A DNA stretch of 64,000 bases. It comes from Rhinopithecus roxellana (Eukaryota; Chordata; Mammalia; Primates; Cercopithecidae). The number at the start of each line of letters is the position of its first letter. The stretch's first letter is position 1. Shown here piece after piece: positions 46,470 through 58,224 of the stretch. Below the pieces are notes generated by a model. It did not search any database, had not been told where the DNA came from, and worked only from the letters and a program-made list of their open reading frames with translations. The position numbers and the translations under genes are program-made. The stretch is from NCBI RefSeq assembly GCF_007565055.1, contig NC_044555.1, positions 40,092,235-40,156,234 of the forward strand, written 5' to 3'.

Positions 46470-47205
46470 TCTCCACTCACTTGTCTAATAGGCATCTCAA
46501 AGTCAACAATGCTAAACCAGAACTATAATTTTACTCCCAAATCTGTCTATCCAAATATTTTCCATCACATTGAATAAATGTGTTTCCCTCCACCCACTCT
46601 TGCAACCCTGGAGGAGCGCTCTATATCACAGTTTTATAAACTTTATAAAACTTAAATCAGATACTACTACTCAAGAGTTTACAATGGATTATCATTGTAT
46701 TCAGAATAAAAATCAATATCCATACCACGGCCTACATATTAATACATGATTTTGCCCCTACCTACATATTCTATATCTTCTATTTTCTTTTTTTTTTTTT
46801 CCTGCTTCCCTAAGCTCCAGACAAAATGGGTTCCTGTAAGTATCTGTTACAAGGCTTTACACTTTTCTAATCCAATTACTTAGGTTTTCCCTTCAAAATT
46901 TACATGGTTGATTCCTTCTCATCATTCAAGACTCAAGTCAAATGTCAACTCTAGAAACATTTTCTCTGAAATGACCTTTACTAAGGCAGTGGCCATGCTC
47001 CACAGCCGGTTCATCTCTGCCATATCACCTTATTCTATTTTCTTCATAGTTCCCAAAATTATTTAACTAATGTATGTGCATGTTTATTTTTTTCTCCACT
47101 AGAATATAATTGTTTAAATGCAGGTACTTTCTTTGACTTATTCTCAACTGCAGTCTTAGCATTAGACACATGGTCAGGATTCGAATGTAGACTGAATGAC
47201 AGAAT
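46470..47205 (+). mobile_element. L2 LINE 3' portion
   Basis: Long, diverged but collinear L2 match: AATAGGCATCTCAAAGTCAACAATGCTAAACCAGAACT, AGAGTTTACAATGGATTATCATTGTATTCAGAATAAAAATC, CACGGCCTACATATTAATACATGATTTTGCCCC, TCAAGACTCAAGTCAAATGTCA and TCCACTAGAATATAATTGTTTAAATGCAGGTACTTTCTTTGAC, ending near the GATTCGAATG junction with a MIR. Confidence 0.8.
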
Positions 47206-47209
47206 AAAG

Positions 47210-47420
47210 TGACACCCATAGAGAAGTGTGGATTTACATCCTAAGTCAGTCACAGAATACTCTAGAACAGTTATCAAATTTCTTGTTCAGTTTCTTCATT
47301 TATAAAATGTAAACAATAATGATGTCCATCTTTATGGTTTTTCTGCAGGTTAAATGATATAATGTATACAAATGTATGTAAGAGGGTTTAGCACATATTA
47401 AGAGTTGAAGTAAAACTTAT
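47210..47420 (+). mobile_element. MIR fragment
   Basis: MIR-like order: AGAAGTGTGGATTTACATCC, GAACAGTTATCAAATTTCTTGTTCAGTTTCTTCATTTATAAAATG, AACAATAATGATGTCC, GCAGGTTAAATGATATAATG and GTTTAGCACATATTAAGAG. Confidence 0.65.
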
Positions 47421-48829
47421 AATTGTATACATTATATAAAAATAACTTTTATATCAATTATATAATACATACATATCACTAATTAGAACTACCTAAAATA
47501 ATCTGAAATAATTTTGACTTATTATCTATATAGTTGAAAAGCTATTCAATGACTTCTTCAAATATCAAAGCATGCAGCATTGGAAAAATACATTTTGGGT
47601 TGAGATTTTTTTAGATGTAAATAAGTTCATAAGCTTGAAAAAATTTATTTATAACCAAGATCTATTCTAATTTTAATTATTTTCTGTAATATGATACTTA
47701 TTGCTTTTCTGACTTTACATTGGTTTATATAAATATATAAATATTACATATTGGCAATAAGAAAATGAGGGTTAGTTTAGTAATTATCTAAATTATGTGT
47801 AATTTGTGTAACAAATCATGTGCCATAATTTACAACATGGCTAAGCTAAAATTCTAATGCTGTATCTTCCCTATAGACCTTTTTGCTATATTCTGGGATA
47901 GTTTTTAAAAGAGGCAAAAAGCAGAGATTCAATATTGAGCTTAAGCTATATAACCTTTTTTCAAGACAAAATGGATAATAAAATATAGCAAGAAATATAG
48001 CACTCCTGGAGCTACATAATTTGGACACTCTCCTAATGCAATCTCCCATTAGAAACTGTATTAGTTTACAGTCATTATTGCTAGTTGGTACTATTCAAAA
48101 CACTCTTAATAAATGACCACATAGGCTAAGAAGTAGTCCAATAAATGTGAAAATTCATCTTACATTTTTCCCCACTGACAAAAAATTAGCATTTTCTTAA
48201 TGGCTCACAACACATTTAATAGATAAGAAGGAAAGATAGTTAGTGTGCAATAAAGTGTAAAGTGAAAAACATTAACTTCAAGTAAATGGCAAATGTTCTC
48301 TTTAATTGTAATACTTTCAGTTTTTTTAGGCTCAGAACATCTTAAATTTATTACATCCTAATACTTATAAGAGCAAGTGCTGCTTCCATGAACAAAAGTC
48401 TTAGTGGAGTTTACAGTAATCTGTACCTTAATTGCAAATGCTATGTTCGCAAATATTTATATTTTATAATAAAGTGAAAATACAATTGAATTGAAAATTT
48501 AGGTACATGAATATGAGGGCAAAGAGGACTATAGACCATTTCCAAAGGTTATACCAAAAGAAATGTGGGCAACACTGAATTTTTATCTGTGTGATAGCTG
48601 GGAAGTTAATCTTCCATCAGTCTTATCAGCTTTCTAAAAGTACCTTACAAAACAATAATAATTATGCATCTTGAATCTGGAGGTCTTCAAATCAAATATA
48701 CCATCGGTTTTTACAATTTTTTTTGGTTTATATGGTTATGAATCTAGTGCAGCCAAATCATATACCAAGTGTGTCATTAATATTTAAGTTTATTTATTCA
48801 GATTGACAGCATTTGTTCCCACATATATC
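47421..48829. other. No recognised feature
   Basis: AT-rich unassigned sequence of about 1.4 kb. No supported gene, RNA or transposon. Confidence 0.5.
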
Positions 48830-49130
48830 ATATTATGAGAATACATGTAATATATAATGTATATATATACACATACAATCCTGAGTATGTATGTATTATA
48901 AACATATATAATATAACATATAATATATAAACAATATATAAACAACATATGCATATACTAATATAAACCCATAATATATACATATAATAATATATAAATA
49001 ATATGTATATATTATACATATAAATTATATATAAATAATAAGATTATATGTTTATAGTATACACATACTCAGGATTTTTGTGTGTGTATATGTGTGTGTG
49101 TGTATATATATATATATCTGTAAAATTATG
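48830..49130. repeat. AT-rich imperfect palindrome with TA/TG repeats
   Basis: AATCCTGAGTATGT (48877-48890) recurs as its exact reverse complement at 49063-49076. The match extends with mismatches in both directions (ATAAACATATA against its complement inward; TA- and CA-rich text outward). The arms are about 45-60 bp, separated by about 120-150 bp of nearly pure A/T. (TG)n and (TA)n lie at the right end (49079-49117). Confidence 0.75.
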
Positions 49131-50179
49131 CAATTTGTCACCATGACCTTTAATAGGTTTTTTAAAAAATACAGTGGCATATGTAAATTAAATCCCAGAC
49201 AACAACATTAAGATCAAGCATAGAAAACACTATCGAAAATACTTGGAATCTATGAGGAAACATTCAACTTCAGGAAAAAACAAACAAAAGCATTAGCTGG
49301 TTTTTAACAGAGCTGAATAATAACTCCTTTTCTTTTCTTATTAGACCTTTTCTGCTTACAGGCAGTTAAAAAATTTTTAGTATCAACACTGTAGGTAAAG
49401 TAAAGTAAATTTCTGGTCCTCAAAGGAAATAAGCAATTTAGAAGGGAATAAAATGGGCTTCTTTGATCCAAAACAATTTAGAATTTTTTTTTAAACTATT
49501 GTGGGATGCAATCATAATTATTTTTAATCAATTATCAATGGAGTTAACTTCTGAGAGCTTGGCATCAGCTTTTACTGCAATATGCTACCCCTCTCCTAAT
49601 TACATAAGCAGTGTTCGAGTGAACTTTTAGGGTGAAACTTCATTGCTTGGAAATTTCTTATTTAGACAAATTTCTCATTGTTTAGAAATTTCCTAGGGCA
49701 TGTATAAACATAGCTTCTGAATTCACTGTATTCATTTTTCTTTAACAGAAAGTAACCCATTTTTAATATATGTTGGGAACACTTAATATATTTGATGCAG
49801 GAAAGGAAAAATTAAATCAATAAAAAATGAGAATATCTTCCTAGAAAAAATGAATCAAGGACTTAATCAGTTAACCAAGCAAAAAAGAAATAGAAAGAAA
49901 AAATAAGCACATGAAAACATACTATCATTCTTACATAATGAAAATAAATGGTTTTTAACAGGAATATGCCATATTATCATCAATCTAGTACTAAAATTTA
50001 TATTAAATAAATTATGTAATGTTATGTGCACAGGGACATAAAATTATCATGTTTTGCATTGGAATGTAAATTATTGAAGCAGTTACTGACAGGGTAGAAT
50101 TCTGTTTTATATGCATATGAAAATAGATTGCTGAATGAATAGATGGATAGAGAGAAAGATACACAACTGAGCATGTGGG
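49131..50179. other. No recognised feature
   Basis: About 1 kb of AT-rich unassigned sequence before an L1 fragment. Confidence 0.5.
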
Positions 50180-50788
50180 TGTTAAAGGTAAAAAGTCCTT
50201 TAACAATAGCATCAAGTGGCGTAATAAATCTAGAAATAAATTTAGCCACAACGGTTCAAAACACGTACCCAGAAAACTAAAAAACAATGTTGAAAGAAAT
50301 TAAAGAAGATGAATAAATTGGAATAAACTTCAAAATTATGGATAGGAGACAGTATTGTAAAGATGGCAATCTTCCCAAATTGATCTACAGATTCAACAAA
50401 ACTCCTATCAAAATTATAGCCGACTTCATAGAAGTTGACAAGCTGATCCTAAATTTCATATGAAAATGCAAAGGACCTAGAATTTTTTTGAAAATCTTGA
50501 ACAAGAAAAACAAAGTTGGAAGACTCATAATTGCCAATTTCAAAATTTACCGTAAGCTACAATAATCAGAAATAAATTACTGACATAAAAATAGACATAT
50601 ATTAATAGATCAATTGAATGAAATTGAAAATCCTGAATTAAAACTTCACATTTACGGCCAATTGATTTTAACTAGCATGCCGATTCAATTCAGTGGGTAA
50701 GAAAAATGGTCTTTTCAACAAATAGTGCTGGAAAAACCATGTATCCACCTGTAAAAGAAGAAACCGGTATCCCTACTTCATGCCAGGA
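50180..50788 (+). mobile_element. L1 ORF2 fragment, plus strand
   Basis: Collinear with L1 ORF2 past the reverse transcriptase core: AAGTCCTTTAACAATAGCATCAAG, AGATGGCAATCTTCCCAAATTGATCTACAGATTC, TTGACAAGCTGATCCTAAATTTCATATG and GTCTTTTCAACAAATAGTGCTGG. Many indels, no open frame. It stops abruptly where L1 sequence of opposite orientation begins. Confidence 0.85.
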
Positions 50789-52036
50789 AGTATTTTCTCG
50801 AATTTTGTGAAAGAGATTTAAGAGCATTAGTACCATTTATCTTTAAATATTTCGTAGAATTCACCAGTGAAATCATCTGAGCCTCATGCTATCTGTTTTG
50901 GAAGGCTATTAATTGTTGATTCAATGTTTTTTAAAAATATAGCCCTATTCAGATTTTTACATTATCTATTTCTCATTGCGTCAGTTTTAGTACTTTGAAG
51001 GAGTTGGTCCGTTTAATATAAATCACCAAATTTGCATGCATAGAGCTCTTCATAATATCCCTTTCATAGATTTTGAATAGTTTTAGAATTAGAATTCATG
51101 ACACCTCTTTATAAACTTACATTATTGACCTTAGACCTTTTTACCTTTCTAATAAATATATCTAATGCTATAAACGTTTATCTAAGCAATGCTACATCAC
51201 ACACACTTTGATAAGTTGTTTTTTATTTTTATTTCATTCAAAATACTTTTAAATTTCTTGATTAAATTGAACAATTTAATACTGCATTGACCCGTGTATT
51301 AGTTAGAAGTGTGTTATTTAACCAAATATTTGGAGATTTTGTGGCTGTACTGTTGTTAATGATTTCTAGGTTAATTCCACAGTGGTCTGAGAGCATACTT
51401 TGAATAATGCCTTTTCTCTTAAATTTTTTATGGTGTGTTTGTGGCTCAGAATGTAATGGTTTATCTTTATGGATGTTCCATTGGACTTTGAGAATAATGC
51501 ATATTTTACTGTTGTTGGATGAATTATGTCATAACTGTAAATTGCAAACATATTTTGCCTCATGAATATTGATGTTTTGTTATCAAGCACACACATACTC
51601 AGGATTGTTATGTCTCCTTGGACAACTGACCACTTTATCATTACACAATGGCCCTCTTTATCCCTGATAATTTTCCAGCTCTGAAATATGCTTTCTCTCT
51701 AATTAACATAGCTGCTTCTACTATGTTTTAATTGTTGTGCCATAATGTATCTTTCTTCATCCCTTAACCTTTAATCTATATATTATTTTATATTTAAAAT
51801 AATTTTCATAGACAACATATAGTTTGGTCTTTTTTAATCTACTCTGATAGTGTGTCTTTTAATTGGTGTATTTAAAAAATTCACATTAAAATGATTATTG
51901 ATACAGTTACATTATTATTTATATTTATAACTGTTACCTATTTGTTGTCTATTTGTTGCTTTTGTTTTTTGTTCTTTTTGTTTCTTTATAATATCACTGT
52001 CATATATTTCATTTACCCCATAAACTATAATCTTCT

Positions 52037-52067
<31 letters not shown>

Positions 52068-52640
52068 GAGACAGAGTCTTGCTCTGTCACCCAGGCTGGA
52101 GTGCAGTGGCGCGATCTCGACTCACTGCAAGTTCTGCCTCCCGGGTTCACGCCATTCTCCTGCCTCAGCCTCCCGTGGAGCTGGGACTACAGGCGCCCGC
52201 CACCGCACTCGGCTAATTTTTTGTATTTTTAGCAGAGACGGAGTTTCACCGTGTTAGCCAGGATGGTCTCGATCTCCTGACCTCATGATCCATCTGTCTC
52301 GGCCTCCCAAAGTGCTGAGATTAAAGGCGTGAGCCACCGCGCCCGGCGGCTATAATCTTCTAATATATTGCTGATGTTATTATTTTGAACAAGTAGTTAT
52401 CTGATAGACCAGTTGCTAGTAAAACAATATATATTTTATTTACTTTCATTTATTCCTTCTTATGTTATCTTTATGTAGATCCAAGATATGGACCAATAAC
52501 ATTTTCCTTCTCTCAGAAAAACTTCTTTAACATTTCTTATCCAGTTCTACAGGCAAAAAATCATCTCAGTTTTTGTTTGTTTTAAAATGCCTTTATTTCT
52601 CCATAACTTTTTAAGGAATTTTGTTAAATTCTAATACTTT
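50789..52640 (-). mobile_element. Old L1 fragment, minus strand (ORF2 5' half to ORF1)
   Basis: Read on the minus strand this is L1 from ORF1 into ORF2. Recognisable on the plus strand are AGAATTCACCAGTGAAATCATCTG (RT region, 50857), CCACAGTGGTCTGAGAGCAT (endonuclease, 51377), GTGTCTTTTAATTGGTG (start of ORF2, 51852) and CTCAGTTTTTGTTTGTTTTAAAATG (ORF1, 52564). It is interrupted by an AluY and runs into ERV-L sequence on the right. No open frame. Confidence 0.8.
52025..52361 (-). mobile_element. AluY, minus strand, with perfect target duplication
   Basis: The body is 52037-52349, with a T head of about 28. CTATAATCTTCT occurs exactly at 52025-52036 and 52350-52361. The arms are close to a general AluY consensus (GCGCGATCTCG and not the monkey-type CCGG variant). 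Confidence 0.97.
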
Positions 52641-55600
52641 GCACTGTCTCTCCCTTAGCAAAAATGGTCACCCCATCCCCAGTGGAAATAAGCTCTCCAC
52701 AGCCAGTGGCAGTGGCATTCAAACACACAGTGAAAGCAGCCTTCCACCTACAGTAGTATCAGCCTTTTCACCTCCCACAGAGGTTAGAAAGGGCAGTGAT
52801 AGTTGTTTGGTTCCCTGGTTAAAACATGGATCAAAAGATAACCCATCATGAGTGAGCTGGGTATACTCTATCTGGCTTGGTTTAATGTAGATGAAGGGAT
52901 TAAAAGGCTGAGAGAGACAGGAATGTTAGAATGAATTTGTCATTAAGACCTACTCACCCACACTTAGAGGGTCCATAAACATGTCTTTCACCAATTTTTT
53001 GAAAAATACATTCATGGAGATATCTACGGCATCCTTGAAGAGCTCTGTAATTGCTCTTCTCTAATAGTCCAGTCCTTACAGTGGAAACCACAGCTACTCA
53101 ATTGAAAAACATAAATACAATAGAAATAACTGGATCTTAGAGTGATAGAGGCCAACATCCAGCACTTTACCGCAAAAGGCAAACTGGACTTACTTGCTAG
53201 GTCAGATAGCAAAGTCAAAGTAGCAACCAGAATAATCTGACTTGCATAGACCTATGACATTGGCTAGTTAATTACGATGTTCCCAGAAGTGAAACAGATA
53301 GGAAACCTACTAAATTCTTACTTCCTCTATGAAAAGAGAGGAGCTCCATATCAAGTGGAAAAAAAAAAAAAAAAAAGGCCTAACTCAAACCATACAAACA
53401 GAGAGCCACTGCTTCTCAATCAATTCAAAGACAAGCCAGTTTATAGATCCAGAACCCATCGAATGGGGAAGTGAATGCCAGGCCTCTTTGAGGAAGTACC
53501 CCAGTGCAATACTGAAAATATTTACCATTAACCTTTTTGCAACCTTTCTCAAAAAACCTACGTCCTTTTATGAAAGTAACTGTGTTTTGGGGAGAATGGA
53601 ATAATAAGATCTTTGGGGTGACTACTGGACACTAGCTCTGAACTAACATAGATGCAAGGAGAATCAAATTGTCACTGTGGGCCTTCAGTCACAATGGAAG
53701 TGTGGAGGTCACATGGTTAATGGAGACTTAGCTCAAGTCTGTGTCACGGTGAATCCGGTGGGTCTTTGAACTTATTCTCTGGTTATTTTCCTTGTTCTGG
53801 AATGTATAATTGGTATAGGCATAATTAGCTGCTGGCAGAATCTCCACCTTTATTCCCTACCTATGGTGTCAGAGTTATTATGGTTGGAAAGACTAAGTGA
53901 AAGGCTCAACACTAATACTGCATTCCTGGAGGGATTGCCTAGGTTAGTGCCACCATCAAGTACTTAAAAGATGCAAGAGTGGTGATTCTCATCGCATCCC
54001 CATTCAAGTCTTTTATTTGGCCTATGCAGAAGACAGATGGATCTTGGATAATAACAGTCAATTACTGAGAATTAATAAGTGGTGACTCCAGCTGCGGCTG
54101 TTATCAGATGTGGTTTCATATCTTAAGCTAGTTAACGTATCCCCAGGTACTTGATATGCAGCTATTATTCTGGCAAATGCCTTTTTCTTTATCCCTTTAC
54201 ACAGGCCCATTAGATACAGTTTTCTTTCAGTAGTCAAGGACAACAATTTGCATTCACTCTCCTACCTCGGAAGAATATCAACTATCTAGCCCTATGTCAC
54301 AATTTACTTTGTAGGAATCTTTTTTTCAACTTTTATTTTAGGTTCAGGAGGTACCTGTGAAGGTTTGTTACACTGGTGTATTACATAATGCTGAAGTTTG
54401 GGGTACCATGGGTCCTGTCACCCAGGTCCAGAGCAGAGTATCCAATAGGTAGTTTTCCAATAGTAGTTGACTATTCCCCTTTAAATAGTCACCAGTGTAT
54501 ATTGTTCCCATCTTGTGTCCATGTGTACCCAATGTTTAGTTGCCATCTATAAGAGAGAATACACAGTATTTGTGCTCCTGCATTAATTTCCTTAGGATAA
54601 TGACATCCAGCAGTATGCAGAGATATTTATAGTTTTTTCCTTCTGTATTAGTCTATTATATTGATATCATTACATAGATTTGGCCTATTGAGCAATAAGC
54701 AGCAATTACTCTAGACTTACTGGTAAGACATTTGCACATGAGAGGGTGGGAAATAAATATAACTAAGATAAGGATCTTCTACCTCAGTGAAATTTTTAGG
54801 GAACAAGTGATGTGGGACATGTTGTAATATTTCATCCAAGATGAAGGATAAATTGTTGCATCTGGCTCCTCCTACATCCATAAAAGGGGTACAATTTCTA
54901 GTGAACGTAGTTAGATTTTGGAGGCAGCTTATTTCACATTTGGGTGTGTTACAAAGAATGACCTAAAAATATGCTAGTTTTAAATCGTCCTCAAAATAAG
55001 AAAAGCTTCTGCAAAAGGCAGGCTGCTGTACAAGCTGCTCTGCCACATGGGCCATATGATCCAGCAGATCTCATGGTGCTTGAAGTTTCAGTGGCAGATA
55101 GGGGTGCTCTTTGTAGGCTTTAGCAAACCCCTATAGGTGAATAACAGAGCAGGTCTTCAGGATTTTAGAGACCAGCCCTGTCATTATATGAGGATATCTG
55201 TTCTCCCTCTGAGATACTGCCCTTGGTCTACTATTGGGCCTTTATAGAACTAAATGCTTGAACATAGGTCACCAAGTTACCAAGTGAACTGAGCAACTTA
55301 TCATGAACTTGACATCACATAATCAATCAAGCCATAGAGTCTGGCATGTACAAAAGCACTACATCATCAAACAGCAGTGGCATATACATACTCAGTCCCA
55401 AGCAGGCACAAGTACGTTACATGAAGTGGCCTAAAACAAAATTGACAAAATGAAAGGAGGCTGCCTTTCCCCAATTAAAACAAAAAATTTGTTCAAATGT
55501 CCATGGCTTCCACTCCTACTATACTGTCATCTCTCTCCCAGCCTGCACCTAGGGCCTCATGGGACAGAGTAAGGGAAAAATTGAGCTTGATTTACAAATG

Positions 55601-57641
55601 GTTCTGCACCATACTCAAGGCACTACCTGCGAGTGGGCAGCTGAAGCACCACAGCCTCTCTCTAGGACATCCCTGATAGATAGTGATGAAAGTAAGTCCT
55701 TCCAATGTAAATAATTTGGAGTACTGAACCTGGTTATGTGCTTTGCTTGGAAAGAGAAAAGACTAGATGAGCAATTATATACCAACTTCTGGGCTGTCAT
55801 CAATGAGTTGGTTGGATGGTCAGAGATTTGAAAGCGCATGATTTCCCAATTGATAACAAAGAAATTTTGGGATGAGGTATGTGGATAGACCACTCTGAAT
55901 GGGAAAAAAGTGAAGATATTTGTGTTCTATGTGAATGCCCAAAAAAGAGTGACCACATCAGACGAGGATTTTAATAATTAAGTGGATAGAATGATCTTTT
56001 CTGTGGAATCCAGCCATCCTATTTCTCCAGCCATTTCTGTCATTGCATAATGGACTCATGAATGGCATGGCCATGGTGACAGGGGTAGAGGTTATTAATG
56101 TGCTCAGCAATGTGGACTTTCACCCCGCAAGGCAGACTAGGCTATGGCCTCCACTGAGTGCCCAATATGGGAGTAGCAGGGAGCAACACTGTGCCCCCAG
56201 TATGGCACCGCTTTCGAGGGTAATCATCCAGCTACCTGTTGGCAAGTTGGTTACATTAGATCACTTCTATCTTAAGAGAGACATTGCTTTATCCTAACTG
56301 GAATAGACACTGACTCTGGATAAGAATTTACCTTTCCTGCATGAAATGCTTCTGTTAAAACCATCATCCATGGACTTACAGTATGCGTTATCCATTGTCG
56401 TAGTATTACACACTGTGTTGCTTTTAAACAAGGAAATCACTTCACAGCTAAAAAAGCATGACAATGGGCTGATACTTATGGAATTCACTGGTCTTACCAT
56501 GTTCTACACTATCCTAAAGCAGCTGCCTTGATAGAATGTGGATTTGCCTTTTGAAGACTCTGTTACAGCACCAGGTAGGTGAAAATACCTTATAGGGGTG
56601 GGGCAGGGTTTTCCAGAATGCTGTATGTGCTTGAATCAGCATCCAACCTATGGTACTGTTCCTCCTATAGCTAGGATTCATAGGTCCAGGAATTAAGGGA
56701 TAAAAATGGGAGAGGTGCCCCTCACTATTGTCCCTTGTGACACACTAGCAAAATTTTTTTCTTCCTGATCCCAGGACTTTATACTCTGCTGGCCTAGAGC
56801 TCTTAGCTTCAGAAAGAGAAATCCTTCAACTAGGAGACATAACAGTAATTTTATTAAACTATAAAAAGTTAAGACTGCTGCCTAGTTCATTTGGCCTCCT
56901 TATATCTTAGAGTAAATACGTCAAGAAGAGAGTTACAGAATTGGCAGAGATGACTGATATGGACTACCAATGGAAAACTAGACTACCACTCTACAATGGA
57001 AGTAAGAAAGAATATGTCCACAATACAGGAGCTCATTTAGGTCTTGTCTTAATATTACCATGTCCTGTGATTAATGTCAATGGCGAGCTCTAACAACCCA
57101 ATCTGGGGAAGACACATAAAGGTCCAGACCTTTCAAGAATAAAAGTTGTGATTACCACACCAGCTAAAGAAAGAACTATAAGTAGCTAAGGATCTTGCTG
57201 AAGGCAAATGTAATACAGAATGAGTGGGAGAAGGTAACTATTAACACTAGCTATGACCACATGATCAGTTATAGAACAGAAAACTGTAACTGTCATGAGT
57301 ATTTCCTTCTTATGTTATAAATAAATGTGTATTTATAAACATGTATTAATTATCTATCTTTGTTTTCTTTCTTGTTTCCTTATCATGTAACATAAGATGT
57401 GTTATTTTAAATATGTTTTTAAGAGTTTTAGTTTTACATCATATTAAGCTACAGGGCATCAGGTGAAGACTGAACATCACTTAAAGACGACTTTTCCTGA
57501 AGACGGTAGTGGTGTATTTTCAGTTGTATACAGGTTAGTTATATCATATTAGGCAGAATCATTAGCTTCTCCTTATCTTTACTTGTAGATTGTCATTTAA
57601 GGAGATGCATATGAGTATCAAGTTGAAAAGGGATGGCCTGG
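52641..57641 (+). mobile_element. ERV-L internal region, plus strand (gag-like, pol, dUTPase)
   Basis: An old ERV-L (class III endogenous retrovirus) body, collinear with the family. Gag-like sequence occupies about 52790-53500, reverse transcriptase about 53600-54850 (split by an L1 end), RNase H about 54850-55800, integrase about 55800-56900 and dUTPase about 56900-57300, where the text resembles the antisense copy at 21.7-23.8 kb. A purine-rich stretch (AAGTTGAAAAGGGATGGCCTGG) abuts the 3' LTR as a polypurine tract. Every frame has stops and indels, and the longest frames are under 100 codons. The 5' LTR and leader are absent: L1 sequence abuts the left edge. Domain limits are approximate and come from memory of family order. 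Confidence 0.82.
54318..54655 (-). mobile_element. 5'-truncated L1 3' end (L1MA/L1PB-like) inside ERV-L
   Basis: Begins on the left with a T-rich head (CTTTTTTTCAACTTTTATTTTAGGTTCAGG), then the reversed 3' end of an L1: GGTTTGTTACACTGGTG, CCATGGGTCCTGTCACCCAGG and GTCCATGTGTACCCAATGTTTAG, ending near CCTTAGGATAATGACATCCAGC. It interrupts the reverse transcriptase region of the ERV-L and is therefore younger than it. Confidence 0.85.
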
Positions 57642-58199
57642 TGATGGTTAATTGTAGGTGTCAACTTGACTGGACAAAGGGATGCCCAAAAGCTGATAAA
57701 ACATTTTTTTCTCTGTGTTTCTGAAAAAGATTAGCATTGAATCAGGAGACTAAGTAAAAACAGTCCACCTTCACCAATGTGGGCAGGCATTATGCCATCT
57801 GTGAAAGGCCCAAATATAACAAAAACTCAGAGCAAATTTCCTCTTCTCTTTTCTTGACCTGTGACATCCACCTTATTCCCTTAGACATCAGAGGTGCTGA
57901 TTCTTCAGCCTGTGGACTCTTAAGATTTATACTAGTACAACCCTACCCCCAGTTCTCAGGCCTGTGGCCTCAGATTGGATGACATCATTGTCACTCTTGT
58001 TCCTTAGGCCATTGGGATTGAATTACACCAATGGCTTTCCTGATTCTCCAGCTGGCAGACAGCATGTTATGAAACATTTTGGCTTCTATAATTATGTGAG
58101 CCAATTCCTATGACAAATCTTCTTTCTTTCTCTCTCTCTCTCTCTCTCTCCCCCCCTCCATGTTGGTTCTATTTCTCTGGATAATTCTGACTGATATAC
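57642..58199 (+). mobile_element. MLT2-type 3' LTR of the ERV-L
   Basis: Starts TGATGGTTAATTGTAGGTGTCAACTTGACTGG, typical of MLT2 LTRs. It continues with AAGATTAGCATTGAATCAGGAGACTAAGTAAA and TTCTCCAGCTGGCAGACAGCA, ending TCTATTTCTCTGGATAATTCTGACTGATATAC. A (TC)n run (58118-58150) has expanded near the R/U5 part. Position and orientation fit the 3' LTR of the internal region to its left. Confidence 0.88.
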
Positions 58200-58224
58200 C
58201 TTTGTTGAGGGGAATGTAATAGTC

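Noticed and set aside
52641..57641. Possibility that the ERV-L copy is intact or expressed as protein
   Set aside because: Each domain has stops and indels, an L1 end interrupts the reverse transcriptase region, and the 5' LTR is absent.
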